Of a stretch of DNA of 64,000 nucleotides, positions 17,695 to 26,876 are shown in pieces. The notes beneath the pieces are model-generated. The model was not told the DNA's origin. It worked only from the letters and a program-made list of their open reading frames with translations, and searched no databases. Position 1 is the first letter of the stretch; each line of letters starts with the position of its first letter. Source of the DNA: Streptomyces ochraceiscleroticus (GTDB taxonomy: Bacteria; Actinomycetota; Actinomycetes; Streptomycetales; Streptomycetaceae); contig NZ_JOAX01000012.1 in the NCBI RefSeq assembly GCF_000720485.1, positions 124,001 to 188,000 on the forward strand. The letters are read 5' to 3'. The translations under genes were made by a program, and so were the position numbers.

Positions 17695-19082
17695 CCGACG
17701 CCGTGACCCCGACCATGACCTTCCACCCGCAGCCGCAGGCCGGGCAGCCGAAGCCGTGGGCGTTCCCGGCTCCGGTGCGCAGCGCGCTCGGCAACGGCCT
17801 GACGGTGCTGCGCGCCGACCGCCCGGGCCAGCAGGTCGTGGCCGTCGAGATCAACCTCGTCGCGCCGCTGGACGCCGAGCCCGAGGGCCTGGACGGCGTC
17901 GCCACGATCATGGCGCGGGCGTTCTCCGAGGGCACCGACAAGCACGACGCTGAGGAGTTCGCCGCCGAGCTGGAGCGCTGCGGCGCCACGCTGGACGCGC
18001 ACGCGGACCACCCCGGTCTCCGTGTCTCCCTCGAGGTGCCGGCCTCCCGCCTGGTCAAGGCGCTCGGCCTGCTCGCTGACGCCCTGCGCGCCCCGGCCTT
18101 CCCGGACAGCGAGGTGGAGCGCCTGGTGCGCAACCGCCTGGACGAGATCCCGCACGAGCTGGCGAACCCTGCCCGGCGCGCCGCGATGGCCCTCTCCAAG
18201 GAGCTGTTCCCGGCCACCTCCCGGATGTCCCGGCCCCGCCAGGGCACCGAGGAGACGGTGGCGCGCATCGACGCCGCCGCGGTCCGCGCCTTCTACGAGG
18301 CGCACGTACGCCCCGCCACGGCCACCGCCGTCGTCGTCGGCGACTTCACCGGGGTGGACCTCGACGCGGCGCTGGAGGACACCCTCGGCGCCTGGACCGG
18401 CTCCACCGCCGAGCCGGTGGCCGCCTCGCCCATCACGGCCGACGACAGGGGCCGTGTGGTCATCGTCGACCGCCCCGGCGCCGTCCAGACGCAGCTCCTG
18501 ATCGGCCGCATCGGCGCCGACCGGCACGACCGCGTCTGGCCGGCCCAGGTGCTCGGCACGTACTGCCTGGGCGGCACGCTCACCTCCCGCCTGGACCGCG
18601 TGCTGCGTGAGGAGAAGGGCTACACCTACGGCGTACGGGCCTTCGGGCAGGTGCTGCGTTCCTCCAGTGACGGGACGGGTGCCGCGATGCTCGCCATAAG
18701 CGGTTCGGTGGACACGGAGTCCACGGGTCCGGCGCTGGAGGACCTGTGGAAGGTGCTGCGGACGCTGGCCGCCGAGGGCCTGACCGACGCCGAGCGCGAC
18801 GTGGCGGTGCAGAATCTCGTCGGCGTGGCGCCGCTGAAGTACGAGACGGCCGCGGCCGTCGCCGGGACGCTGGCCGACCAGGTCGAGCAGCACCTCCCCG
18901 ACGACTTCCAGTCGGAGCTGTACCGGCGCATGGCCGAGACCGGCACGGTCGAGGCGACCGCCGCCGCGGTCAACGCCTTCCCGGTGGACCGGCTCGTCAC
19001 GGTCCTGGTGGGCGACGCCGCGCAGATCGCGGAGCCGGTGCGGAAGCTGGGCATCGGTGAGGTGTCGGTCGTCACGGGCTGA
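17691..19082 (+). CDS. M16 family protein, non-catalytic partner
   Basis: 463 residues from a GTG at 17691 that overlaps the upstream stop; GAGGAGG is at 17677-17683. The fold matches M16 peptidases (SALGNGLTVLRADRPGQQVV, GVATIMARAFSEGT, then LFPATSRMSRPRQGTEETV and the glycine-rich R/Y-like EKGYTYGVRAFG segment), but the HxxEH zinc motif is absent at the expected place. It is therefore the likely inactive subunit of a heterodimer with the upstream protein. Confidence 0.9.
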   Translation: MTDAVTPTMTFHPQPQAGQPKPWAFPAPVRSALGNGLTVLRADRPGQQVVAVEINLVAPLDAEPEGLDGVATIMARAFSEGTDKHDAEEFAAELERCGATLDAHADHPGLRVSLEVPASRLVKALGLLADALRAPAFPDSEVERLVRNRLDEIPHELANPARRAAMALSKELFPATSRMSRPRQGTEETVARIDAAAVRAFYEAHVRPATATAVVVGDFTGVDLDAALEDTLGAWTGSTAEPVAASPITADDRGRVVIVDRPGAVQTQLLIGRIGADRHDRVWPAQVLGTYCLGGTLTSRLDRVLREEKGYTYGVRAFGQVLRSSSDGTGAAMLAISGSVDTESTGPALEDLWKVLRTLAAEGLTDAERDVAVQNLVGVAPLKYETAAAVAGTLADQVEQHLPDDFQSELYRRMAETGTVEATAAAVNAFPVDRLVTVLVGDAAQIAEPVRKLGIGEVSVVTG

Positions 19083-19248
19083 TGCGGAGCGGGCCGGCGG
19101 CGGTCACGGACCGGCGCCGGCCACGGCGGTTGCGGTGGTGAATTCACCTGCGCGCTACGGCGTAAGGACGGGCCGGAACGCGCCGTACCGGTGCCGTCAC
19201 AGGGTGACGTGAACCGTGCCAACACCGCTTACATAGCAGGACATAAAG

Positions 19249-19288
19249 GGTCCCGGGTCGCTAAAGCGGCCCGGGATCTTCGGTTTTG
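19249..19288 (+). terminator. Rho-independent-type terminator downstream of the M16 operon
   Basis: 13-bp stem (19249-19261 with 19266-19278, G-U pairs included), loop TAAA, followed by TTCGGTTTT. It separates the M16 operon from the riboswitch-controlled gene. Confidence 0.8.
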
Positions 19289-19434
19289 TCCGGAATGCTG
19301 TAGGCGGTTGCCTCCCTCGCGTGTGGCGTCCGGCACAAACTCCCGATTCTGTTTGCTGATCGCGAGATGTCCCCTTTAGCGTCGGTCCGGCTGTTCGTCA
19401 GAAGTGCGCCGCGCCCGCGGCCGCCGGACAGTCA

Positions 19435-19569
19435 TCGCCGAGTCCCCGTACGGCGCGAGCCAGGGGAGCCGGGGACCCACATGTCCCCTTGGGGTGAATC
19501 GGCGTCCTCCCCGGAGGCCGCCGTAGGAGACCTTCCTGCTCCGAACCCGTCAGCTAACCCGGTAGGCGA
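19435..19569 (+). ncRNA. ydaO/yuaA-type cyclic di-AMP riboswitch
   Basis: The leader of the M23 endopeptidase gene contains the conserved blocks of the ydaO motif: CGCCGAGTCC at the 5' side, GGGGACCCA, TTGGGGTGAATCGGCG, TAGGAGACC, and the highly conserved end CCGAACCCGTCAGCTAACCC then GGTAGGCGA. P1 can form between TCGCC (19435-19439) and GGCGA (19565-19569). In Streptomyces this class sits in front of rpf and other cell-wall hydrolase genes and represses them when c-di-AMP is high. The ribosome-binding site (19571-19585) begins straight after P1; a separate expression platform is not obvious. Small internal stems were not folded computationally. Confidence 0.9.
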
Positions 19570-19595
19570 GAAGGAAGGAAAGGAGTGCGCCGGTC

Positions 19596-20429
19596 ATGGC
19601 GTTCACCCGTGCCACCGGCAAGCACCGCCGCCCCGGCCGTGCTGCCCGGACCACCCGCAATATCGCCGGCATAGCCGCCGCGACCGGCGTCGTCGTCTCC
19701 ATCGCCTCCCCGGCGCTGGCCGCGAACGAGGACCCGGCCGCCACCGACACCGGCCTGACTCGCGCGATCGCCGACACCGGTGACCGGGTCGCCGACAACA
19801 TCGTCGCGCAGGCCGACGCGCAGGAGGAGGCCGCCGAGGTCGCCGCCGCCCGTGCGCAGGTCGAGGACGCCGCCGTCAAGAGCGCCGAGGCCGCCAAGAA
19901 GAAGGCCCAGGAGGCCCAGCGCAAGGCCGCCGCCGAGGCCGCCGAGAAGAAGGCCGCCGCCAAGAAGAAGGCGGCGGAGAAGCGCGCCTCGCGCTCCGAC
20001 GCCCGCACCACCCTCAGCTCCAGCGGCTTCGTCGCGCCGATCGCCGGCAGCTACGTCTCCACGCCGTACAAGGCGTCCAGCGGCCTGTGGTCCTCCGGCA
20101 GCCACTCCGGCATCGACTTCCACGCCGCCTCCGGCACCGCCGTCCACGCCGTCGGCGCGGGCACCGTCGTCGAGGCCGGCTGGGGCGGTGCCTACGGCAA
20201 CAACATCGTCCTGAAGATGGACGACGGCACCTACACCCAGTACGGCCACCTGTCGTCCATCGGCGTCTCGGTCGGCCAGAAGGTCTCCGCGAACCAGCAG
20301 ATCGGGCTGTCCGGCAACACCGGCAACACCACCGGTCCGCACCTGCACTTCGAGGCGCGCACCGGCCCGGACTACGGCTCGGACATCGACCCGGTCGCGT
20401 ACCTGCGCTCGCACGGCGTCAACGTCTGA
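19596..20429 (+). CDS. Secreted M23 family peptidoglycan endopeptidase
   Basis: 277 residues. The signal peptide spans about residues 1-43 (arginine-rich start, hydrophobic GIAAATGVVVSIAS, cleavage after ALA). Residues 60-130 form an Ala/Lys/Glu-rich coiled coil. The C-terminal LytM/M23 domain carries the zinc ligands His170 and Asp174 (HSGIDF) and the HLHFE motif (His249, His251). It cleaves peptide cross-links of peptidoglycan. Expression is predicted to be gated by c-di-AMP through the riboswitch just upstream, tying wall turnover to osmotic or potassium signalling. Confidence 0.93.
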   Translation: MAFTRATGKHRRPGRAARTTRNIAGIAAATGVVVSIASPALAANEDPAATDTGLTRAIADTGDRVADNIVAQADAQEEAAEVAAARAQVEDAAVKSAEAAKKKAQEAQRKAAAEAAEKKAAAKKKAAEKRASRSDARTTLSSSGFVAPIAGSYVSTPYKASSGLWSSGSHSGIDFHAASGTAVHAVGAGTVVEAGWGGAYGNNIVLKMDDGTYTQYGHLSSIGVSVGQKVSANQQIGLSGNTGNTTGPHLHFEARTGPDYGSDIDPVAYLRSHGVNV

Positions 20430-20458
20430 GCAACGTACGGCGCTCCCTGCGTACCACC

Positions 20459-20487
20459 CGAAGCCCCGGCCCCCGGCCGGGGCTTCG
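20459..20487 (+). terminator. M23 endopeptidase gene terminator
   Basis: Perfect 13-bp stem CGAAGCCCCGGCC (20459-20471) / 20475-20487 with a three-base loop. Confidence 0.85.
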
Positions 20488-20657
20488 GCGTCTCCGTATA
20501 CGCTCCCGCCCCCGGCTCCCCGGAACTCCCGCCCTTTGGCCAAAAAATATCCATGAATTCGTGACGGCCATCGGAAATGCCGGTCCGGTGTCATAGAGTC
20601 ACGGAAAAGGCGCCGCCCGGACGGCGTTTCCAGAGGATTACGGCGGAGGCACGGACG

Positions 20658-21356
20658 ATGCGAGGGAACATTTCGGCGCATGCGGTCTGCACGGCGATTC
20701 GCGACGACATCGTCTCCGGAACGTTCCCGCCCGGCTCCCGGCTGATCGAGGAACTGCTCGCCTCCCGGTACGGCGTCTCCCGCGTCCCCGTGAGGGAAGC
20801 GCTGCGCACGCTGGAGTCCGAGGGCTTCGTGACGACGCGGCGGCACGCGGGCGCGTGCGTCGCCGAGCCGACCGAGCAGGAGGCCGCCGACCTCCTGGAC
20901 ATCCGCCTCCTCCTGGAGCCTCTCGGGGCCGCCCGCGCCGCGGCCCGCCGCTCCGCCGCCCACCTGAAGGTACTGCGCGGCCTGGTCCGCCTGGGGCGCG
21001 CGAGAGCCCGCCACGGCAACGCCGCCGACCTGCGGCAACTGGACGGCTGGTTCCACGAGACGCTCGCCCAGGCGTCCGGCAGCCCGAGCATGACGGCGCT
21101 GCTCACCCAGGTGCGCCGCAAGATCGACTGGGTGTACGCGATCGACCTGGACCAGCCGTCACCGGGCGAGGCGGACCGGTCCTGGCAGGAGCACGGCGCG
21201 ATCGTGGACGCGGTGGCGCGCGGCGATGCCGAGCGCGCCCGCGCACTGACCGCCGCGCATGTGGAGCACGCGCTGCCCGCCCACCGGCTGCGCCGTCCCG
21301 CACCGGCGGTGAGGGAAGCGAAACAGCCCGTAAACACGGCGCGCGTGCGGAATTAA
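20658..21356 (+). CDS. GntR-family (FadR/FCD subgroup) transcriptional regulator
   Basis: 232 residues. ATG at 20658 with GCGGAGG upstream. The N-terminal winged helix has IRDDIVSGTFPPGSRL, EELLASRYGVSRVPVREALR and LESEGFVTTRRHAG. An FCD-type all-helical effector domain follows (residues about 85-215), with WFHETLAQASGSP and the late EHGAIVDAVARGDAERARAL helix pair. Ligand unknown. No operon partner: it stands alone between the M23 gene and ptsH. The last 25 residues are a basic tail. Confidence 0.88.
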   Translation: MRGNISAHAVCTAIRDDIVSGTFPPGSRLIEELLASRYGVSRVPVREALRTLESEGFVTTRRHAGACVAEPTEQEAADLLDIRLLLEPLGAARAAARRSAAHLKVLRGLVRLGRARARHGNAADLRQLDGWFHETLAQASGSPSMTALLTQVRRKIDWVYAIDLDQPSPGEADRSWQEHGAIVDAVARGDAERARALTAAHVEHALPAHRLRRPAPAVREAKQPVNTARVRN

Positions 21357-21555
21357 CACCGCTGCCGTATACAACTCCTGGGGAATTCCGTACCCCTGCT
21401 CGGCCGTGCCCGAATTCTTTTTACGCGCGCCCGAATGTCTTTTGCGTCGAGTCCCGGCCGTCTTTTGTGCCGGGTCCCGGCCGAAGGGGAAAGCGTGAAT
21501 TCCGTGCCACCGGTGCGGCCTCTCCGATGGCTCCCGACGTCCTGCGGCAATGCGA

Positions 21556-21601
21556 ACGGCCCCGCCCGTGACCCGTATGCGGGTCACCGTGGCGGGGCCG
21601 T
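21556..21601 (-). terminator. ptsH terminator
   Basis: ACGGCCCCGCC (21556-21566) pairs with 21591-21601, and an inner GTGACCCG (21568-21575) pairs with CGGGTCAC (21580-21587): a near-perfect long hairpin 45 nt beyond the ptsH stop. Confidence 0.85.
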
Positions 21602-21646
21602 GACAGCGGAACCGGGCGGTGTGCGGCCGCCGGCCTGCCCGAAGGG

Positions 21647-21928
21647 TCAGACCGTCTCCGGGAGCTCCTCGAGGCCCTCGGAGACGAGCTTCGCCAGGCG
21701 GTCCAGCGCGGCGTCGGCGCCGTCGGCGTCCGAAGCCAGCACGATCTCCTCGCCGCCCTGGGCGCCCAGGCCCAGGACCGCGAGCATCGAGGCGGCGTTG
21801 ACGGGGTTGCCGTCGCCCTTGGCGATCGTGACCGGTACGCCGGAAGCGGTGGCCGCACGGACGAAGATCGAGGCGGGGCGGGCGTGCAGACCCTCGGCCC
21901 ATCCGACATTGACGCGGCGCTCAGCCAT
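21647..21928 (-). CDS. ptsH: Phosphocarrier protein HPr
   Basis: 93 residues. General phosphotransferase-system carrier that passes phosphate from enzyme I to EIIA proteins. The active-site His15 sits in AEGLHARPAS, and the regulatory-site region NAASMLAVLGLG contains Ser47. Single gene with its own strong terminator. A DasR-type operator lies 24 bases upstream, linking it to N-acetylglucosamine signalling as in other streptomycetes. Confidence 0.95.
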   Translation of the reverse strand: MAERRVNVGWAEGLHARPASIFVRAATASGVPVTIAKGDGNPVNAASMLAVLGLGAQGGEEIVLASDADGADAALDRLAKLVSEGLEELPETV

Positions 21929-21951
21929 GGTGTTGCCCTTCGAGTAGGGAA

Positions 21952-21967
21952 AGTTGTCTAGACCAGT
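21952..21967 (-). promoter_or_regulatory. DasR-responsive element (dre) upstream of ptsH
   Basis: AGTTGTCTAGACCAGT is a near-perfect match to the known dre consensus (A-C/G-TGGTCTAGACCA-C/G-T; one mismatch in the left arm) and lies directly upstream of ptsH, a known DasR target in S. coelicolor. Confidence 0.85.
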
Positions 21968-22014
21968 CTCTCACGGGGGCACCGGTGGTCCGGTGTGCCC
22001 AGCCCCCGTGAGAG
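21968..22014 (-). repeat. Long inverted repeat next to the dre site
   Basis: CTCTCACGGGGGC (21968-21980) pairs perfectly with 22002-22014 around a 21-nt loop that has its own ACCGG/CCGGT pairing. It lies upstream of ptsH and does not follow any gene on the plus strand, so it is either a ptsH leader or promoter structure, or an isolated terminator-like hairpin. Confidence 0.7.
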
Positions 22015-22176
22015 CTCGGATCCTAGAAGTCCCAGCCTGCGTCACGCCCAGGCTGTACGCATGCTGAGACCCGGTCGTACGCACGGTCCCGCTCCGGGGT
22101 ACGTACGGTCGTATCCGGGGTGCTTCCGGGCACTTCGGTCCGCCCCCGGATACGCACACGGTCGTACGCTGTCCGC

Positions 22177-25029
22177 ATGGAGACGCCGTCGGATGCCGCC
22201 GCCTACCCCGCCCACTGGGAAGCCGACGTGGTGCTGCGTGACGGCGGCACCGCCCGGATCCGCCCCATCACCCCGGACGACGCGGAACGCCTGGTCTCCT
22301 TCTACGAGCAGGTCTCCGACGAGTCGAAGTACTACCGGTTCTTCGCGCCCTACCCCCGGCTCTCCGACCGCGACGTGCACCGCTTCACCCACCACGACTA
22401 CGTGGACCGGGTCGGGCTCGCCGCCTTCGTGGGCGGCGAGATGATCGCCACCGTCCGGTACGACCGCATCAACGCCGACGGCCGGCCCGCCACCGGCCCC
22501 GACGCCGACCAGGCCGAGGTCGCCTTCCTCGTGCAGGACGCGCATCAGGGCCGCGGCGTGGCCTCCACGCTCATGGAGCACGCCGCAGCGGTCGCCCGCG
22601 AGCGCGGCATCCGTCGCTTCGTCGCCGAAGTGCTGCCCGCCAACACCAAGATGATCAAGGTGTTCACGGACGCCGGGTACACCCAGAAGCGCACCTTCGA
22701 AGACGGCGTCGTCCGCCTCGAATTCGACCTGGAGCCCACCGAACAGTCCGTTGCCGTCATGCGCGGCCGCGAGCACCGCGCCGAGGCCCGCTCCGTACAG
22801 CGGCTGCTCGCCCCCGGGTCGGTCGCCGTCATCGGCACGGGGCGCGCCCCCGGAGGCGTCGGCCGCGCGGCCCTCCGCAACATCCTCGACTCCGGCTTCA
22901 CCGGCCACACGTACGCCGTCAACCACGCCTTCCCCGAAGGCGGCAGCACGCTGGACCCGGAGGGCGTACCGGCCTACCGCTCTCTCCGCGAGATCCCCGG
23001 ACCCGTCGACCTGGCCGTCGTCGCCGTGCCCGCCGCGCACGTCCCCGATGTCGTGCGCGACTGCGGCGAGCACGGCGTACAGGGACTGGTCATCCTCACC
23101 TCCGGTTACGCGGAGGCCGGCCCCGAAGGACGCGAGAAGCAGCGCGCACTGCTGCGCCAGGCCCGCTCGTACGGTATGCGGCTGGTCGGCCCGAACGCCT
23201 TCGGGCTGATCAACACCGCGCCCGCCGTCCGCCTCAACGCCTCCCTCTCGCCCCGGCTGCCCGGCGCGGGCCGCGTCGGCCTGTTCACCCAGTCCGGCGC
23301 GATCGGCATCGGTCTGCTGGCCGCCCTCCAGGAGCGCGGTCCCGGGGACGGCGCGATCGCCGGCGTCTCCACCTTCGTATCGGCCGGCAACCGCGCCGAC
23401 GTCTCCGGCAACGATCTGCTCCAGTACTGGTACGAGGACCCCGACACCGATGTCGCGCTGCTGTACCTGGAGTCGATCGGCAACCCCCGCAAGTTCACCC
23501 GGCTCGCCCGCCGCACCGCCGCCGCCAAGCCCGTCGTGGTCGTCAAGGGCGCCCGGCACAGCGGCACCGTCCCGCTCGGCCACACCGTCCCCACCACCCG
23601 CGTCCCCGACGCCACGGTCTCCGCGCTCATGCGGCAGGCCGGCGTCATCCGCGTCGGCACGGTCACCGAGCTGATCGACGCGGGGCTGCTGCTCGCCTCC
23701 CAGCCGCTGCCCGCCGGCCCCCGGGTGGCGATCCTCGGCAATTCCGAAGCGCTCGCCCTCCTCGCGTACGACGCGTGCCTCACCGAAGGGCTGCGCCCGC
23801 AGCGCCCCCATGTGCTGCCCTTCGCCGCCACGACCGCCGAATTCCGCGCGGCGCTTGCCCGGGCCCTGGCCAACGACCGCATCGACGCGGTCGTCCTCAC
23901 CGCCATCCCCTGGGTCGCCGAGGGCAGCAGCGCGGACCCGGAGGAGATCGCCGCCCTCGCCCAGGCCCTGCGCGAGGCAGCCGCCGAGGGACCCGCCAAG
24001 CCCGTCACCGTCGTCCACCTGGCCATGGAGGAGCTGGCGGGGGCGCTCTCGGGGACGACAGGGGCGACGGCGGAGCCGGGGACCACGGACACGCCGGAAG
24101 CCGCCCAGGGCGCCTCAGAAGCGCCGGAAGCGCGCCCCGCCGGCCCGCCCCGCATCCCCGCCTACCCCGCCGCCGAGCGGGCCGTACGCTCCCTCGCCGA
24201 GGCCGTCCGGTACGCCGCCTGGCGCCGCGAGTCCGCCGTACCGGGCAAGGTCCCCGAGTACGAGGACATCCAGGAGGCCGCAGCCGGCTCCGACATCGAA
24301 CGGCTCCTGGACGAGCTCACCGACGATGCCGAGCCGCACCGCTCCGTGGCGCTGCCCGCCGACGAGGCCGCCGCCCTGCTCGGCCGGTACGGCATCCGCG
24401 TCCGCGCCGCGCTCCCCGCACCCGACCCGGACACCGCCGTGCGCGCCGCCGAGGCCCTGGGCTATCCCGTCGCCCTGAAGACCACCGCACCTCACCTGAG
24501 GCACCGCGCCGACCTCGGGGGCGTGCGCCTCGACCTCCCCGGAGAACGCGCCCTGCGCCGCGCCTACGAAGAGCTGACCGACTTCCTCGGGAAGCCCGAG
24601 GAGCTGCGCCCGGTGGTGCAGGCGATGGTGCCGCGCGGCGTGGACACGGTGATCCGCGCCTCCATCGACCCGGCGGCCGGCGCCGTCCTCTCCTTCGGGC
24701 TGGCCGGCGCCCCCTCCCAGCTCCTCGGCGACATGGCACACCGCCTCGTCCCCGCCACCGACCGGGACGTCGCCGAGCAGATCCGCTCCATCCGGAGCGC
24801 GCCGCTGCTCTTCGGGTGGCGCGGCTCCCAGCCCGTGGACAGCGCCGCGCTGGAAGAACTGCTGCTGCGCGTCTCCCGGCTCGTCGACGACCACCCCGAG
24901 GTCGTCGGCATCGACCTGGAACCCGTCGTCGTCGCCCCCCAGGGCCTCGCCGTCCTCGGCGCCTCCGTACGCCTCGCCCGGCCCCCGGCCACCACCGACC
25001 TCGGCCCCCGCCGCCTCCCCGTGTACTGA
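22177..25029 (+). CDS. GNAT acetyltransferase fused to NDP-forming acyl-CoA synthetase (Pat-type protein lysine acetyltransferase)
   Basis: 950 residues. N-terminal GNAT domain (about residues 20-170; acetyl-CoA site in QDAHQGRGVASTLM). A CoA-binding Rossmann domain (about 200-330, GSVAVIGTGRAPGGVGRAAL), the succinyl-CoA-ligase-like domain (GRVGLFTQSGAIGIGLL), a low-complexity linker near 625-650 and a C-terminal ATP-grasp part (about 715-945) follow. Domain order is the reverse of Salmonella Pat and matches the Streptomyces Pat proteins that acetylate and silence acetyl-CoA synthetase. A TACGCT box at 22165-22170 ends six bases before the ATG, and there is no ribosome-binding site, so translation is probably leaderless. 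Confidence 0.88.
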   Translation: METPSDAAAYPAHWEADVVLRDGGTARIRPITPDDAERLVSFYEQVSDESKYYRFFAPYPRLSDRDVHRFTHHDYVDRVGLAAFVGGEMIATVRYDRINADGRPATGPDADQAEVAFLVQDAHQGRGVASTLMEHAAAVARERGIRRFVAEVLPANTKMIKVFTDAGYTQKRTFEDGVVRLEFDLEPTEQSVAVMRGREHRAEARSVQRLLAPGSVAVIGTGRAPGGVGRAALRNILDSGFTGHTYAVNHAFPEGGSTLDPEGVPAYRSLREIPGPVDLAVVAVPAAHVPDVVRDCGEHGVQGLVILTSGYAEAGPEGREKQRALLRQARSYGMRLVGPNAFGLINTAPAVRLNASLSPRLPGAGRVGLFTQSGAIGIGLLAALQERGPGDGAIAGVSTFVSAGNRADVSGNDLLQYWYEDPDTDVALLYLESIGNPRKFTRLARRTAAAKPVVVVKGARHSGTVPLGHTVPTTRVPDATVSALMRQAGVIRVGTVTELIDAGLLLASQPLPAGPRVAILGNSEALALLAYDACLTEGLRPQRPHVLPFAATTAEFRAALARALANDRIDAVVLTAIPWVAEGSSADPEEIAALAQALREAAAEGPAKPVTVVHLAMEELAGALSGTTGATAEPGTTDTPEAAQGASEAPEARPAGPPRIPAYPAAERAVRSLAEAVRYAAWRRESAVPGKVPEYEDIQEAAAGSDIERLLDELTDDAEPHRSVALPADEAAALLGRYGIRVRAALPAPDPDTAVRAAEALGYPVALKTTAPHLRHRADLGGVRLDLPGERALRRAYEELTDFLGKPEELRPVVQAMVPRGVDTVIRASIDPAAGAVLSFGLAGAPSQLLGDMAHRLVPATDRDVAEQIRSIRSAPLLFGWRGSQPVDSAALEELLLRVSRLVDDHPEVVGIDLEPVVVAPQGLAVLGASVRLARPPATTDLGPRRLPVY

Positions 25030-25086
25030 GCCCCGGCCCGCCGCCTGCGGCCCGTGGCGGCCCCGGCGCCCCGTAGGATGGACGGC

Positions 25087-25677
25087 ATGGCTAAGACCGG
25101 TACGACGACCCAGGGGCTGCGCGCGGCGATCGAGCGCAGCGGCTATTACCCGGCACTCGTGGCCGAGGCGGTGCAGGCCGCAGTGGGCGGCGAGCCGGTG
25201 GTGTCGTACCTGGTCCACCAGGAGACGACCTTCGACGCGAACGAAGTGCGCCGCCACGTCACGGTGCTGGTCCTCACCGGCACCCGCTTCATCGTCAGCC
25301 ACACCGACGAGCAGGCCGCGGACGCCACGTCGCCGACGCCGTACGCCACGACCTCCACCGAGTCGGTGAAGCTCGGCCGGATCTCCTCCGTCGTGCTCAG
25401 CCGCGTCGTGGCCAACCCGGAGTCCTACACTCCGGGGCAGCTTCCCCGCGAGGTCGTGCTGACCATCGGCTGGGGCGCCGTCGCCCGGCTCGACCTGGAG
25501 CCCGCGAGCTGCGGCGACCCGAACTGCGAGGCCGACCACGGCTACACCGGCTCCTCCACGGCCGACGACCTCTCGCTGCGGGTCAGCGAGGCCGGCGACG
25601 GCCCGGACACCGTCCGGCAGACGCTCGCCTTCGCCCAGGCGCTTTCCGAAGCCACCGCCGCCTCGGCCGCCCGCTGA
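25087..25677 (+). CDS. Conserved actinobacterial protein (DUF5998)
   Basis: 196 residues. I chose ATG 25087 because a TAGGAT box at 25074-25079 ends seven bases before it, fitting a leaderless start; an in-frame ATG at 25078 would fall inside that box. Soluble alpha/beta protein with no catalytic motif I recognise. A Cys-x4-Cys-x3-Asp-His cluster near residue 140 (SCGDPNCEADHGY) could bind metal. The next gene starts one base inside the stop (TGATG), so the two are coupled. Function unknown. Confidence 0.88.
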   Translation: MAKTGTTTQGLRAAIERSGYYPALVAEAVQAAVGGEPVVSYLVHQETTFDANEVRRHVTVLVLTGTRFIVSHTDEQAADATSPTPYATTSTESVKLGRISSVVLSRVVANPESYTPGQLPREVVLTIGWGAVARLDLEPASCGDPNCEADHGYTGSSTADDLSLRVSEAGDGPDTVRQTLAFAQALSEATAASAAR

Positions 25678-26876
25678 TGGCGGGTTACGCCGTGGATCCG
25701 GCGTCCGCCTGGCCCGAGCCGCTGGACTTCGCCACCGCGCCGGTGCCCCAGTACGGCACGGGTGCCCTCGCCGACCTCCTGCCCGCCATCACCGCGGGCC
25801 AGGGCCTGACGCATGGGAATCCGACGGGCCTGGAGCTGGCGTCCGCCGACCGCGCCTGCGTCTTCCTGATCGACGGCCTGGGCTGGGAGCTGCTGCGCGC
25901 CCACCCGGACGAGGCGCCCTTCCTGACCTCGCTGCTCGGCACGTCCATGAACGGCACCGGGCGGCCCATGACGGCCTGTTTCCCCTCCACCACGGCCACG
26001 TCGCTGGCCTCGGTCGGCACGGGGCTGCCGCCCGGCGTGCACGGCCTGGCCGGGTACACCTGCCAGGACCCGGACACCGGCGCGCTGATGAACCAGCTCC
26101 GCTGGCAGCCGTGGACGGACCCGTACGCCTGGCAGCCGTACCCCACGGTCTTCCAGCAGGCGCACGCGGCGGGCATTCACACCTGCCAGGTCTCCGCGCC
26201 GAACTTCGAGCGCACCCCGCTCACCGAGATCGCACTCAGCGGCGGCACGTTTCACGGCCGGCTCTCCGGTGAGGACCGCATGGACCTCGCCGCCGAGCAG
26301 CTGGCCGCCGGCGACCGGTCGCTGGTCTACACGTACTACTCGGAGGTCGACGGCAAGGGCCACCGCTACGGCGTCGACTCCGACGCCTGGCGCGGCCAGC
26401 TCATGTACGTCGACCGGCTCGCGGAGCGGCTCGCCGAACAACTGCCGCCGCGCTCGGCCCTGTACATCACCGCCGACCACGGCATGATCGACATCCCGTT
26501 CGACCCGGAGTCCCGCGTCGACTTCGACGAGGACTGGGAACTGAGCGCGGGCGTACGGCTGCTGGGCGGCGAGGGCCGCTGCCGCCACGTGTACGCGCAT
26601 CCGGGCGCGGCCGACGACGTGCTCGCGGTCTGGCGCGAGGTGGTCGGCGAGCAGATGTGGGTGGCCGGCCGCGAGGAGGCGATCGCCGCCGGGTGGTTCG
26701 GGCCGCACGTCGACGACCGGGTGCGGGGCAGAATCGGTGACGTGGTGGCCGCCGCACACGCCGACATGGTGATCATCGCGAGCCAGAACGAACCGCGCGA
26801 ATCAGCCATGGTCGGCATGCATGGCTCCATGACCCCGGTCGAACAACTCGTCCCCCTCCTGGAAGTCCGCACCTGA
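25677..26876 (+). CDS. Alkaline phosphatase superfamily phosphodiesterase (nucleotide pyrophosphatase-like)
   Basis: 399 residues, coupled to the upstream DUF5998 gene. Metal and catalytic motifs of the superfamily occur in order: FLIDGLGWELL (first Asp), nucleophile Thr in CFPSTTATSL, YYSEVDGKGHRYG (Asp and His), TADHGM (Asp and His), and the late His in VGMHGS. It lacks a signal peptide, so the enzyme is cytoplasmic. Substrate (phosphodiester, nucleotide or phosphonate) cannot be told from sequence. Confidence 0.88.
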   Translation: MAGYAVDPASAWPEPLDFATAPVPQYGTGALADLLPAITAGQGLTHGNPTGLELASADRACVFLIDGLGWELLRAHPDEAPFLTSLLGTSMNGTGRPMTACFPSTTATSLASVGTGLPPGVHGLAGYTCQDPDTGALMNQLRWQPWTDPYAWQPYPTVFQQAHAAGIHTCQVSAPNFERTPLTEIALSGGTFHGRLSGEDRMDLAAEQLAAGDRSLVYTYYSEVDGKGHRYGVDSDAWRGQLMYVDRLAERLAEQLPPRSALYITADHGMIDIPFDPESRVDFDEDWELSAGVRLLGGEGRCRHVYAHPGAADDVLAVWREVVGEQMWVAGREEAIAAGWFGPHVDDRVRGRIGDVVAAAHADMVIIASQNEPRESAMVGMHGSMTPVEQLVPLLEVRT

